A stretch of DNA of 64,000 bases from Halictus rubicundus. Taxonomy: Eukaryota > Arthropoda > Insecta > Hymenoptera > Halictidae. Position numbers and translations under genes: made by a program. Positions 39,843 through 55,400 of this stretch are shown in pieces. Position 1 is the first letter of the stretch; the number at the start of each line of letters is the position of its first letter. The notes beneath the pieces are model-generated. The model saw only the letters and a program-made list of their open reading frames with translations. It was not told the DNA's origin and made no database searches. The stretch covers positions 124,001 through 188,000 of the forward strand of contig NW_027488933.1 of assembly GCF_050948215.1 (NCBI RefSeq), in the 5' to 3' direction.

Positions 39843-41685
39843 TATCCAATCATCTATCCTATCCTCTATCGTCTCCTATCCTCTATCCTATCCTATCCTC
39901 TATCGTCTCCTGTCCTCTATCCTATCCAATACCCTATCTTATCCTCTATCGTCCACTGTCCTATATCCTATCCTATCCGATCCTCTATCCTATCCTATCC
40001 TCTATAATATCCTATCCTCTATCCTATCCTATCCTCTATCCTATCGTAACCTCTATAATATCGTAGCATCTATCATATAATATCATCTATCCTATCCTAT
40101 CCTCTATCCTATCCTATCCTCTATCCTATCCTATCCTCTATCCTATCCTATCCTCTATCATATCCTATCCTCTATCCTATCCTACCCTCTATCCTATCCT
40201 ATCCTCTATCCTATCCTCTATCCTATCCTATCCTCTATCCTATCCTATCCTCTATCCTATCCTCTCCTCTATCCTATCCTCTCTTCTATCCTATCCTATC
40301 CTATCCTCTATCCTATCCTATCCTCTATCCTATCCTATCCTCTATTCTATCCTATCCTCTATCCTATCCTATCCTCTATCCTATCCTATCCTCTATCCTA
40401 TCCTATCATCCATCCTATCCTATCCTCTATCCTATCCTATCCTCTATCCTATCCTATCCTCTATCCTATCCTATCCTCTATCCTATCCTATCCTCTATCC
40501 TATCCTATCCTCTATCCTATCCTATCCTCCATCCTATCCTATCCTCTATCCTATCCTAGCCTCTATCCTATCCTATCCTCAATCCTATCCTATCCTCTTT
40601 CCTGTCCTATTCTCTATCCTATCCTATCCTCTATCCTATCCTATCCTCTATCCTATCCTATCCTCTATCGAACCGTGTCCTACATCCTATACAATCCTCT
40701 ATCCTATCCTCAATCCTATGCTGTCCTCTATCCTATCCTATCCTCTATCCTCTTCTCTATCCTATCCTATCCTCTATCGTATCCTATCCTCTATCCTATC
40801 CAATCCAATATCCTATCCTCTATCCTATCTAATCAACTATCCTATCATCTATCCTATCCTATCCGATCCTCTATCCTATCCTATCCTCTATCCTATCCTA
40901 TCCTCTATCCTATCCTATCCTCTATAATATCGTATTCTCTATCATATCCTATCCTCTTCCCTATAATATCCTCTATCCTATCCAACCCTCTATCCTATCC
41001 TCTATCCTTTCCTCTATGCTATCCTATCCTCTATCCTATCCTATCCGCTATCGTCTCCTGTCCTCTATCCTATCCAATCATCTATCCTATCCTCTATCGT
41101 CTCCTGTCCTCTATCCTAACCAATCCCCTATCCTATCCTCTATCGTCTCCTATCCTCTATCCTATCCAATCCCCAATCCTAACCAATCCCCTATCCTATC
41201 CTCTATCCTATCCTATCCAGTCCGATCCTCTATTCTATCCTATCCTCAATAATATCGTATCCTCTATCATATCCTATCCTGTATCCTATCCTCTATCCTA
41301 TCCTATCCTCTATCCTATCCTCTACCCTATCCCCTATCCTATCCTATCCTCTATCGAACCGTGTCCTATATCCTATACAATCCTCTATCCTATCCTCAAT
41401 CCTATGCTGTCCTCTATCCTATCCTATCCTCTATCCTCTTCTCTATCCTATCCTATCCTCTATCGTATCCTATCCTCTATCCTATCCAATCCAATATCCT
41501 ATCCTCTATTCTATCCAATCCTTTAACCTATCCACTATCCTATCCTATCCTCAACCCTATAATATTATTTTTCCTATTCTATTCTCTATCCTATCCTATC
41601 CTACCCCGTATCGTATCCTATCCTCTATCCTATCCAATCAACTATCCTATCATCTATCCTATCCTATCCGATCCTCTATCCTATC
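39843..41685. repeat. Mosaic segment with two TATACAATCC landmark copies
   Basis: The CGTGTCCTA-TATACAATCC landmark occurs at about 40675 and 41361, 686 bp apart, around near-canonical satellite (40085-40660). The same landmark marks at least nine other places between 34.4 and 57.8 kb. No gene is present. Confidence 0.75.
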
Positions 41686-43280
41686 CTATCCTCTATCCTA
41701 TCCTATCCTCTATCCTATCCTATCCTCTATCCTATCCTATCCTCTATCGTATCCTATCCTCTATCCTATCCAATCCTATATCCTATCCTCTATCCTATCC
41801 TATCCTCTATACTATCCTATCCTGTATCATATCCTATCCGCTATCGTCTCCTGTGTTCTATTCTATCCAATCCCCTATCCTATCATCTACCCTATCCTAT
41901 CCGATCCTCTATCCTATCCTATCCTCAATCGTCTCCTGTCCTCGATCCTATCTAATCCCCTATCCTATCCTCTATCCTATCCTATCCGATCCTCTATCCT
42001 ATCCTATTCGATCCTCTACGCTATCCTATCCGATCCTCTATCCTATACTATCCTCTATAATATCGTATCCTCTATCATATCCTCTCCTCTTTCCTATATT
42101 ATCATCTATACTGTCCAATCCCCTATCGTATCCTCTATCCTATCCTATGCTCTATCCTATCCTATCCTCTATCCTATCCTCTATCCTATCCTCTATCCTA
42201 TCCTCTATCCTATCCTATCCGATCCTCTATCCTATCCTATCCTGTATAATATCGTAGCCTCTATCATATCCTATCCTCTTGCCTTTAATATCATCTATCC
42301 TATAATATTCTCTATCCTAACCTATCCTCTACCGTATCCTAACCTCTATCGTCTCCTATCCTGTATCCTATCCAATACCCTATCCTATCCTATCCTCAAT
42401 CCTATAATATCATCTTTCCTATTCTATTCTCTATCCTATCCTATCCTATCCCGTATCGTGTCCTATCCTCCATCCTATCCTCTATCCTATCCTCTATCCT
42501 ATCCTATCCTCTATAATATCGGATCCTCTATCCTATCCTGTGATCTATCCTATAATATCATCTACCCTAACCTATTCTGTATCCTATCCTGTCCTATCCT
42601 CTATCCTATCCTATCCTGAATCCTATCCTGTCCTCTATCCTATCCTGTCCTCTATCCTATCCTATCCTGTATAATATCGTATCCTCTATCCTATCCTGTC
42701 CACTATCCTATAATATCATCTATCCTAACCTCTATCGTATCCTATCCTCTATCCTATCCTATCCTATATCCTATCCTCTATCCTATCCTATCCTCTATCC
42801 TATCCAATCCTCTGTCCTATCCGATCCTCGATCCTATCCTATCCTCTATAATATCGTATTCTCTATCATATCCTATCCTCTTCCCTATAATATCCTCTAT
42901 CCTATCCAATCCTCTATCCTAACCTCTATCCTTTCCTCTATCCTATCCTATCCTCTATCGTCTCCTGTCCTGTATCCTATCCAATCATCTATCCTATCCT
43001 CTATCGTCTCCTATCCTCTATCCTATCCTATCCTCTATCGTCTCCTGTCCTCTATCCTATCCAATACCCTATCTTATCCTCTATCGTCTACTGTCCTATA
43101 TCCTATCCTATCCGATCCTCTATCCTATCCTATCCTCTATAAGATCCCATCCTCTATCGTATCCTATCCTCTATCCTATCGTAACCTCTATAATATCGTA
43201 GCCTCTATCATATAATATCATCTATCCTATTACATTCTCTATCCTATCCTATCCTCTATCCTATCCTATCCTCTATCCTA
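41686..43280. repeat. Block G left part, copy 2
   Basis: Second copy of the divergent 31.4-32.6 kb segment at offset 10256, then 10239 bp. It runs on into the segment that is itself tandemly duplicated from 43281. Confidence 0.83.
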
Positions 43281-46019
43281 TCCAATCCTCTGTCCTATCC
43301 GATCCTCGATCCTATCCTATCCCCTATCCTATCCTCTATCCTATCCTATCCTCAATCCTATCCTATCCTCTATCCTATCCTATCCTCTATCCTATCTTAT
43401 CCTCTATCCTATCCTATCCTCTATCCTATCCTATAATCTATCCTATCCTATCCTCTATCGTCTCCTGTCCTCTATCCTATCCAATCCCCTATCCTATCCT
43501 CTATCCTATCCGATCCGATCCTCTATCCTAACCTATCCTCTATCGTATCCTATCCTCTATCCTATCCTATCCTCTATCCTATCCAATCCCCTATCCTATC
43601 CTCTATCCTATCCTATCCTCTATCCTATCGTATCCTCTATAATATCGTATCCTCTATCATATTCTAACCTCTATCATATAATATCATCTATCCTATTATA
43701 TGCTCTATCCTATCCTATCCTCTATCGTCTGCTCTATCCTATCCAATCCACTATCCTATCCTGTCCTCAATCCTCTAATATCATCTTTCCTATTCTATTC
43801 TCTATCCTATCCTATCCTATCCCGTATCGTATCCTATCCTCTATCCTATTCAATCCTATATCCTATCCTCTATCCTATCCTATCCTCTATCCTATCCTAT
43901 CCTCTATCCTATCCTACCCTCTATCCTATCCTATCCTCTATCCTATGCTCTATTCTATCCTATCCTCTATCCTATCCTATCCTCTATCCTATCCTCTCCT
44001 CTATCCTATCCTCTCTTCCATCCTATCCTATCCTATCCTCTATCCTATCCTATCCTCTATCCTATCCTATCCTCTATTCTATCCTATCCTCTATCCTATC
44101 CTATCCTCTATCCTATCCTATCCTCTATCCTATCCTATCATCCATCCTAACCTATCCTCTATCCTATCCTATCCTCTATCCTATCCTATCCTCTATCCTA
44201 TCCTATCCTCTATCCTATCCTATCCTCTATCCTATCCTATCCTCTATCCTATCCTATCCTCTATTATCTATCCTATCTATCTATCCCAATCCTATCCTAT
44301 TCTCTCTCCAATCCTATACTCTATACTATCCTATCCTCTGTCATATCCCATCATCCATCTTATCCTATCCTCTATTCTATCCTATCCTCTATCCTATCCT
44401 ATCCTCTATCCTATCCTATCCTCCATCCTATCCTATCCTCTATCCTATCCTAGCCTCTATCCTGTCCTATCCTCAATCCTATCCTATCCTCTTTCCTGTC
44501 CTATTCTCTATCCTATCCTATCCTCTATCCTATCCTGTCCTCTATCCTATCCTGTCCTCTATCCTATCCTATCCTCTACCAAATCCCCTATCCTATCCTA
44601 TCCTCTATCGTACCGTGTCCTATATCCTATACAATCCTCTATCCTATCCTCAATCCTATGCTGTCCTCTATCCTATCCTATCCTCTATCCTCTTCTCTAT
44701 CCTATCCTATCCTCTATCGTATCCTATCCTCTATCCTATCCAATCCAATATCCTATCCTCTATTCTATCCAATCCTTTAACCTATCCACTATCCTATCCT
44801 ATCCTCAATCCTCTAATATTATCTTTCCTATTCTATTCTCTATCCTATCCTATCCTACCCCGTATCGTATCCTATCCTCTATCCTATCCAATCAACTATC
44901 CTATCATCTATCCTATCCTATCCGATCCTCTATCCTATCCTATCCTCTATCCTATCCTATCCTATCCTCTATCCTATCCTATCCTCTATCCTATCCTATC
45001 CTCTATCCTATCCTATCCTCTATCCTATCCTATCCTCTATCCTATCCTATCCTCTATCCTATCCTATCCTCTATCCTATCCTATCCTCTATCGTATCCTA
45101 TCCTTTATCCTATCCAATCCTATATCCTATCCTCTATCCTATCCTATCCTCTATCCTATCCAATCCTCTATCCTATCCGATCCTCGATCCTATCCTATCC
45201 TCTATAATATCCTATTCTCTATCATATCCTATCCTCTTCCCTATAATATCCTCTATCCTATCCAACCCTCTATCCTATCCTCTATCCTTTCCTCTATGTT
45301 ATCCTATCCTCTATCCTATCCTATCCTCTATCGTCTCCTGTCCTCTATCCTATCCAATCATCTATCCTATCCTCTATCGTCTCCTGTCCTCTATCCTAAC
45401 CAATCCCCTATCCTATCCTCTATCGTCTCCTATCCTCTATCCTATCCAATCCCCAATCCTAACCAATCCCCTATCCTATCCTCTATCCTATCCTATCCAG
45501 TCCGATCCTCTATTCTATCCTATCCTCAATAATATCGTATCCTCTATCATATCCTATACTGTTTCCTATAATATCCTCTATCCTCTTCTCTATCCTATCC
45601 TATATCCTATCCTCTATACTATCCTCTATCCTATCCTATCCTCTATCGTCTCCTGTCCTCTATCCTATCCAATCCCCTATCCTATCCACTATCGTCTCCT
45701 ATCCTCTATCCTATTCAATCCCCTATCCTAACCAATCCCCTATCCTATCCTCTATCCTATCCTATTATATCCTATCCTGAATCCTATCCTGTCCTCTATC
45801 CTATCCTATCCTGTATAATATCGTATCCTCTATCATATCCTATCCTCTTGCCTATAATATCATCTACCCTGTCCTGTTCTCTATCCTATCCTATCCTCTA
45901 CCGTATCCTATGCTCTATCGTCACCTATCCTCTATATTATCAAATCCCCTATCCTATCCTCTATCCTATCCTATCCTCTATCCTATCCTATCCTCTATCC
46001 TATCCTATCCTCTATCCTA
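43281..46019. repeat. 2739-bp tandem duplication, copy 1
   Basis: Landmarks recur exactly 2739 bp later (43282/46021, 43700/46439, 45848/48587, 45910/48649). The conceptual translation of 43700-45532 is identical to that of 46439-48271 over 610 codons. I found one substitution by eye, T43954 versus C46693, silent in that frame. The breakpoints lie in canonical satellite near 43242-43281 and 46019. Confidence 0.92.
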
Positions 46020-48758
46020 TCCAATCCTCTGTCCTATCCGATCCTCGATCCTATCCTATCCCCTATCCTATCCTCTATCCTATCCTATCCTCAATCCTAT
46101 CCTATCCTCTATCCTATCCTATCCTCTATCCTATCTTATCCTCTATCCTATCCTATCCTCTATCCTATCCTATAATCTATCCTATCCTATCCTCTATCGT
46201 CTCCTGTCCTCTATCCTATCCAATCCCCTATCCTATCCTCTATCCTATCCGATCCGATCCTCTATCCTAACCTATCCTCTATCGTATCCTATCCTCTATC
46301 CTATCCTATCCTCTATCCTATCCAATCCCCTATCCTATCCTCTATCCTATCCTATCCTCTATCCTATCGTATCCTCTATAATATCGTATCCTCTATCATA
46401 TTCTAACCTCTATCATATAATATCATCTATCCTATTATATGCTCTATCCTATCCTATCCTCTATCGTCTGCTCTATCCTATCCAATCCACTATCCTATCC
46501 TGTCCTCAATCCTCTAATATCATCTTTCCTATTCTATTCTCTATCCTATCCTATCCTATCCCGTATCGTATCCTATCCTCTATCCTATTCAATCCTATAT
46601 CCTATCCTCTATCCTATCCTATCCTCTATCCTATCCTATCCTCTATCCTATCCTACCCTCTATCCTATCCTATCCTCTATCCTATGCTCTATCCTATCCT
46701 ATCCTCTATCCTATCCTATCCTCTATCCTATCCTCTCCTCTATCCTATCCTCTCTTCCATCCTATCCTATCCTATCCTCTATCCTATCCTATCCTCTATC
46801 CTATCCTATCCTCTATTCTATCCTATCCTCTATCCTATCCTATCCTCTATCCTATCCTATCCTCTATCCTATCCTATCATCCATCCTAACCTATCCTCTA
46901 TCCTATCCTATCCTCTATCCTATCCTATCCTCTATCCTATCCTATCCTCTATCCTATCCTATCCTCTATCCTATCCTATCCTCTATCCTATCCTATCCTC
47001 TATTATCTATCCTATCTATCTATCCCAATCCTATCCTATTCTCTCTCCAATCCTATACTCTATACTATCCTATCCTCTGTCATATCCCATCATCCATCTT
47101 ATCCTATCCTCTATTCTATCCTATCCTCTATCCTATCCTATCCTCTATCCTATCCTATCCTCCATCCTATCCTATCCTCTATCCTATCCTAGCCTCTATC
47201 CTGTCCTATCCTCAATCCTATCCTATCCTCTTTCCTGTCCTATTCTCTATCCTATCCTATCCTCTATCCTATCCTGTCCTCTATCCTATCCTGTCCTCTA
47301 TCCTATCCTATCCTCTACCAAATCCCCTATCCTATCCTATCCTCTATCGTACCGTGTCCTATATCCTATACAATCCTCTATCCTATCCTCAATCCTATGC
47401 TGTCCTCTATCCTATCCTATCCTCTATCCTCTTCTCTATCCTATCCTATCCTCTATCGTATCCTATCCTCTATCCTATCCAATCCAATATCCTATCCTCT
47501 ATTCTATCCAATCCTTTAACCTATCCACTATCCTATCCTATCCTCAATCCTCTAATATTATCTTTCCTATTCTATTCTCTATCCTATCCTATCCTACCCC
47601 GTATCGTATCCTATCCTCTATCCTATCCAATCAACTATCCTATCATCTATCCTATCCTATCCGATCCTCTATCCTATCCTATCCTCTATCCTATCCTATC
47701 CTATCCTCTATCCTATCCTATCCTCTATCCTATCCTATCCTCTATCCTATCCTATCCTCTATCCTATCCTATCCTCTATCCTATCCTATCCTCTATCCTA
47801 TCCTATCCTCTATCCTATCCTATCCTCTATCGTATCCTATCCTTTATCCTATCCAATCCTATATCCTATCCTCTATCCTATCCTATCCTCTATCCTATCC
47901 AATCCTCTATCCTATCCGATCCTCGATCCTATCCTATCCTCTATAATATCCTATTCTCTATCATATCCTATCCTCTTCCCTATAATATCCTCTATCCTAT
48001 CCAACCCTCTATCCTATCCTCTATCCTTTCCTCTATGTTATCCTATCCTCTATCCTATCCTATCCTCTATCGTCTCCTGTCCTCTATCCTATCCAATCAT
48101 CTATCCTATCCTCTATCGTCTCCTGTCCTCTATCCTAACCAATCCCCTATCCTATCCTCTATCGTCTCCTATCCTCTATCCTATCCAATCCCCAATCCTA
48201 ACCAATCCCCTATCCTATCCTCTATCCTATCCTATCCAGTCCGATCCTCTATTCTATCCTATCCTCAATAATATCGTATCCTCTATCATATCCTATACTG
48301 TTTCCTATAATATCCTCTATCCTCTTCTCTATCCTATCCTATATCCTATCCTCTATACTATCCTCTATCCTATCCTATCCTCTATCGTCTCCTGTCCTCT
48401 ATCCTATCCAATCCCCTATCCTATCCACTATCGTCTCCTATCCTCTATCCTATTCAATCCCCTATCCTAACCAATCCCCTATCCTATCCTCTATCCTATC
48501 CTATTATATCCTATCCTGAATCCTATCCTGTCCTCTATCCTATCCTATCCTGTATAATATCGTATCCTCTATCATATCCTATCCTCTTGCCTATAATATC
48601 ATCTACCCTGTCCTGTTCTCTATCCTATCCTATCCTCTACCGTATCCTATGCTCTATCGTCACCTATCCTCTATATTATCAAATCCCCTATCCTATCCTC
48701 TATCCTATCCTATCCTCTATCCTATCCTATCCTCTATCCTATCCTATCCTCTATCCTA
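46020..48758. repeat. 2739-bp tandem duplication, copy 2
   Basis: Near-identical second copy. Its last ~760 bp also form the start of the 4.45-kb tandem repeat that begins at 48001, so two duplications overlap in phase here. Confidence 0.9.
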
Positions 48759-51700
48759 TCCTATCCTCTATCCTATCCTATCCTCTATCCTATCCTATCC
48801 TCTATCCTATCCTATCCTCTATCCTATCCTATCCTCTATCCTATCCTATCCTCTATCGTATCCTATCCTTTATCCTATCCAATCCTATATCCTATCCTCT
48901 ATCCTATCCTATCCTCTATCCTATCCAATCCTCTATCCTATCCGATCCTCGATCCTATCCTATCCTCTATAATATCCTATTCTCTATCATATCCTATCCT
49001 CTTCCCTATAATATCCTCTATCCTATCCAACCCTCTATCCTATCCTCTATCCTTTCCTCTATGTTATCCTATCCTCTATCCTATCCTATCCTCTATCCTA
49101 TCCTATTATCTATCCTATCCTATCCTCTATCCTATCCTATCCTCTATCCTATCCTATCCTTTATACTATCCTCTATCCTATCCTATTCTCTATCCTATCC
49201 TATCCTCTATCCTATCCTATCCCCTATCCTATCCTATCCTCTATCCTATCCTATCCTCTATCCTATCCTATCCTCTATCCTATCCTATCCTCTATCCTAT
49301 CCTATCCTCTATCCTATCCTCTATCCTATCCTCTATCCTATCCTCTATCCTATCCTATTCTCTATCCTATCCTATCCTCTATCCTATCCTATCCCCTATC
49401 CTATCCTATCCTGTATCCTATCCTCTATCCTATCCTATCCTCTATCCTATCCTATCCTCTATCCTATCCTATCCTCTATCCTATCCTATCCTCTATCCTA
49501 TCCTATCCTCTATCCTATCCTATCCTCTATCCTATCCTATCCTCTATCCTATCCTATCCTCTATCCTATCCTATCCTCTATCCTATCCTCTATCCTATCC
49601 TATTCTCTATCCTATCCTATCCTCTATCCTATCCTATCCCCTATCCTATCCTATCCTCTATCCTATCCTCTATCCTATCCTATCCTCTATCCTCTATCCT
49701 CTATCCTATCCTATCCTCTATCCTATGCTATCTTCTATCCTATCCAATCCCATATCCATCCTCTAACCCATCCTATACTCAATCCTATCCTATACTGTAT
49801 TATATCCTATCCTCTTTCCTATCCTCTATCATATCGTATCCTCTATCCTATCCTATCCTCTACACTATAATATCCTCTATCCTATCCCATTCTCTATCCT
49901 ATCCTATCCTCTATCCTATCCTATCCTGTATCCTATCCCAATTCTACCAAACCCTCTATCCTATCCAATCCTCTATCCTGTCCTATCCTCTATCCTACCC
50001 TATCCTCTATCCTATCCTATCCTCTATCCTATCCTATACTGTATTATATCCTATACTCTTTCCTATCCTCTATCATATCGTATCCTCTATCCTATCCTAT
50101 CCTCTACCCTATAATATCCTCTATCCTATCCTCTTCTCTATCCAATCCTATCCTGTATCCTATCCAAATTCTACCCTACCCTCTATCCTATCCTATCCTC
50201 TATGCTATCCTCTATCCTATCCTCTATCCTCTATCCTATCCTATCCTCTATCCTATCCCATCCTCTATCCTATCATATCCTATACTCTATCCTATACTAT
50301 CCTCTATCCTATCCTATCCTGCATCCTATCCAATCCACTATGCTATCCTATCCTCTATCCTATCGTATCCTCTATCCTATCCCATCCTCTATCCTATCAT
50401 ATCCTCTATCCTATCCTCTGTCGTATCCTATCCTCAATCCTATCCCATCTTCAGTCCTATCCTATCCTCTATCCTATCCTATCCTCTATCCTATCCTATC
50501 CTCTATCCTATCCTATTCTCTATCCTATCCTATCCTATCCTCTATCCTATCCTATCCACTATCCTATCCTATCCTCTATCCTATCCTATCCTCTATCCTA
50601 TCCTATCCTCTATCCTATCCTATCCTCTATCCTATCCTACCCTCTATCCTATCCTATCCTCTATCCTATCCTCTATCCTATCCTATCCTCTATCCTATCC
50701 TCTACCCTATCCCCTATCCTATCCTATCCTCTATCGAACCGTGTCCTATATCCTATACAATCTTCTATCCTATCCTCAATCCTATGCTGTCCTCTATCCT
50801 ATCCTATCCTCTATCCTCTTCTCTATCCTATCCTATCCTCTATCGTATCCTATCCTCTATCCTATCCAATCCAATATCCTATCCTCTATTCTATCCAATC
50901 CTTTAACCTATCCACGATCCTATCCTATCCTCAATCCTATAATATTATCTTTCCTATTCTATTCTCTATCCTATCCTATCCTACCCCGTATCGTATCCTA
51001 TCCTCTATCCTATCCAATCAACTATCCTATCATCTATCCTATCCTATCCGATCCTCTATCCTATCCTATCCTCTATCCTATCCTATCCTCTATAATATCG
51101 TATTCTCTATCATATCCTATCCTCTTCCCTATAATATCCTCTATCCTATCCAACCCTCTATCCTATCCTCTATCCTTTCCTCTATGCTATCCTATCCTCT
51201 ATCCTATCCTATCCTATATCCTATCCTCTATCCTATCCAATCCTCTATCCTATCCTCTATCCTTTCCTCTATCCTATCCTATCCTCTATCGTCTCCTGTC
51301 CTCTATCCTATCCAATCATCTATCCTATCCTCTATCGTCTCCTATCCTCTATCCTATCCTATCCTCTATCGTCTCCTGTCCTCTATCCTATCCAATACCC
51401 TATCTTATCCTCTATCGTCCACTGTCCTATATCCTATCCTATCCGATCCTCTATCCTATCCTATCCTCTATAATATCCTATCCTCTATCCTATCCTATCC
51501 TCTATCCTATCGTAACCTCTATAATATCGTAGCATCTATCATATAATATCATCTATCCTATCCTATCCTCTATCCTATCCTATCCTCTATCCTATCCTAT
51601 CCTCTATCCTATCCTATCCTCTATCATATCCTATCATCTATCCTATCCTACCCTCTATCCTATCCTATCCTCTATCCTATCCTCTATCCTATCCTATCCT

Positions 51701-52447
51701 CTATCCTATCCTATCCTCTATCCTATCCTCTCCTCTATCCTATCCTCTCTTCTATCCTATCCTATCCTATCCTCTATCCTATCCTATCCTCTATCCTATC
51801 CTATCCTCTATTCTATCCTATCCTCTATCCTATCCTATCCTCTATCCTATCCTATCCTCTATCCTATCCTATCATCCATCCTATCCTATCCTCTATCCTA
51901 TCCTATCCTCTATCCTATCCTATCCTCTATCCTATCCTATCCTCTATCCTATCCTATCCTCTATCCTATCCTATTCTCTATCCTATCCTATCCTCCATCC
52001 TATCCTATCCTCTATCCTATCCTAGCCTCTATCCTATCCTATCCTCAATCCTATCCTATCCTCTTTCCTGTCCTATTCTCTATCCTATGCTATCCTCTAT
52101 CCTATCCTATCCTCTATCCTATCCTATCCTCTATCGAACCGTGTCCTATATCCTATACAATCCTCTATCCTATCCTCAATCCTATGCTGTCCTCTATCCT
52201 ATCCTATCCTCTATCCTCTTCTCTATCCTATCCTATCCTCTATCGTATCCTATCCTCTATCCTATCCAATCCAATATCCTATCCTCTATCCTATCCAATC
52301 AACTATCCTATCATCTATCCTATCCTATCCGATCCTCTATCCTATCCTATCCTCTATCCTATCCTATCCTCTATCCTATCCTATCCTCTATAATATCGTA
52401 TTCTCTATCATATCCTATCCTCTTCCCTATAATATCCTCTATCCTAT
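48001..52447. repeat. 4.45-kb tandem repeat, copy 1 (4447 bp)
   Basis: The CCAACCC landmark occurs at 48001, 52448 and 56912, giving copies of 4447 and 4464 bp, one 17-bp unit apart. The change is localised: the offset is 4447 at 48649/53096 and 4464 at 48857/53321, so the extra unit lies in the canonical run between. Block P copy 3 is inside. Confidence 0.92.
49585..50457. repeat. Block P, copy 3
   Basis: Third copy of block P, 10615 bp after copy 2 (39587/50202) and 4464 bp before copy 4. Confidence 0.88.
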
Positions 52448-55400
52448 CCAACCCTCTATCCTATCCTCTATCCTTTCCTCTATGCTATCCTATCCTCTAT
52501 CCTATCCTATCCTCTATCGTCTCCTGTCCTCTATCCTATCCAATCATCTATCCTATCCTCTATCGTCTCCTGTCCTCTATCCTAACCAATCCCCTATCCT
52601 ATCCTCTATCGTCTCCTATCCTCTATCCTATCCAATCCCCAATCCTAACCAATCCCCTATCCTATCCTCTATCCTATCCTATCCAGTCCGATCCTCTATT
52701 CTATCCTATCCTCAATAATATCGTATCCTCTATCATATCCTATACTGTTTCCTATAATATCCTCTATCCTCTTCTCTATCCTATCCTATATCCTATCCTC
52801 TATACTATCCTCTATCCTATCCTATCCTCTATCGTCTCCTGTCCTCTATCCTATCCAATCCCCTATCCTATCCACTATCGTCTCCTATCCTCTATCCTAT
52901 TCAATCCCCTATCCTAACCAATCCCCTATCCTATCCTCTATCCTATCCTATTATATCCTATCCTGAATCCTATCCTGTCCTCTATCCTATCCTATCCTGT
53001 ATAATATCGTATCCTCTATCATATCCTATCCTCTTGCCTATAATATCATCTACCCTGTCCTGTTCTCTATCCTATCCTATCCTCTACCGTATCCTATGCT
53101 CTATCGTCACCTATCCTCTATATTATCAAATCCCCTATCCTATCCTCTATCCTATCCTATCCTCTATCCTATCCTATCCTCTATCCTATCCTATCCTCTA
53201 TCCTATCCTATCCTCTATCCTATCCTATCCTCTATCCTATCCTATCCTCTATCCTATCCTATCCTCTATCCTATCCTATCCTCTATCCTATCCTATCCTC
53301 TATCCTATCCTATCCTCTATCGTATCCTATCCTTTATCCTATCCAATCCTATATCCTATCCTCTATCCTATCCTATCCTCTATCCTATCCAATCCTCTAT
53401 CCTATCCGATCCTCGATCCTATCCTATCCTCTATAATATCCTATTCTCTATCATATCCTATCCTCTTCCCTATAATATCCTCTATCCTATCCAACCCTCT
53501 ATCCTATCCTCTATCCTTTCCTCTATGTTATCCTATCCTCTATCCTATCCTATCCTCTATCCTATCCTATTATCTATCCTATCCTATCCTCTATCCTATC
53601 CTATCCTCTATCCTATCCTATCCTTTATACTATCCTCTATCCTATCCTATTCTCTATCCTATCCTATCCTCTATCCTATCCTATCCCCTATCCTATCCTA
53701 TCCTCTATCCTATCCTATCCTCTATCCTATCCTATCCTCTATCCTATCCTATCCTCTATCCTATCCTATCCTCTATCCTATCCTCTATCCTATCCTCTAT
53801 CCTATCCTCTATCCTATCCTATTCTCTATCCTATCCTATCCTCTATCCTATCCTATCCCCTATCCTATCCTATCCTGTATCCTATCCTCTATCCTATCCT
53901 ATCCTCTATCCTATCCTATCCTCTATCCTATTCTATCCTCTATCCTATCCTATCCTCTATCCTATCCTATCCTCTATCCTATCCTATCCTCTATCCTATC
54001 CTATCCTCTATCCTATCCTATCCTCTATCCTATCCTATCCTCTATCCTATCCTCTATCCTATCCTATTCTCTATCCTATCCTATCCTCTATCCTATCCTA
54101 TCCCCTATCCTATCCTATCCTCTATCCTATCCTCTATCCTATCCTATCCTCTATCCTCTATCCTCTATCCTATCCTATCCTCTATCCTATGCTATCTTCT
54201 ATCCTATCCAATCCCATATCCATCCTCTAACCCATCCTATACTCAATCCTATCCTATACTGTATTATATCCTATCCTCTTTCCTATCCTCTATCATATCG
54301 TATCCTCTATCCTATCCTATCCTCTACACTATAATATCCTCTATCCTATCCCATTCTCTATCCTATCCTATCCTCTATCCTATCCTATCCTGTATCCTAT
54401 CCCAATTCTACCAAACCCTCTATCCTATCCAATCCTCTATCCTGTCCTATCCTCTATCCTACCCTATCCTCTATCCTATCCTATCCTCTATCCTATCCTA
54501 TACTGTATTATATCCTATACTCTTTCCTATCCTCTATCATATCGTATCCTCTATCCTATCCTATCCTCTACCCTATAATATCCTCTATCCTATCCTCTTC
54601 TCTATCCAATCCTATCCTGTATCCTATCCAAATTCTACCCTACCCTCTATCCTATCCTATCCTCTATGCTATCCTCTATCCTATCCTCTATCCTCTATCC
54701 TATCCTATCCTCTATCCTATCCCATCCTCTATCCTATCATATCCTATACTCTATCCTATACTATCCTCTATCCTATCCTATCCTGCATCCTATCCAATCC
54801 ACTATGCTATCCTATCCTCTATCCTATCGTATCCTCTATCCTATCCCATCCTCTATCCTATCATATCCTCTATCCTATCCTCTGTCGTATCCTATCCTCA
54901 ATCCTATCCCATCTTCAGTCCTATCCTATCCTCTATCCTATCCTATCCTCTATCCTATCCTATCCTCTATCCTATCCTATTCTCTATCCTATCCTATCCT
55001 ATCCTCTATCCTATCCTATCCACTATCCTATCCTATCCTCTATCCTATCCTATCCTCTATCCTATCCTATCCTCTATCCTATCCTATCCTCTATCCTATC
55101 CTACCCTCTATCCTATCCTATCCTCTATCCTATCCTCTATCCTATCCTATCCTCTATCCTATCCTCTACCCTATCCCCTATCCTATCCTATCCTCTATCG
55201 AACCGTGTCCTATATCCTATACAATCTTCTATCCTATCCTCAATCCTATGCTGTCCTCTATCCTATCCTATCCTCTATCCTCTTCTCTATCCTATCCTAT
55301 CCTCTATCGTATCCTATCCTCTATCCTATCCAATCCAATATCCTATCCTCTATTCTATCCAATCCTTTAACCTATCCACGATCCTATCCTATCCTCAATC

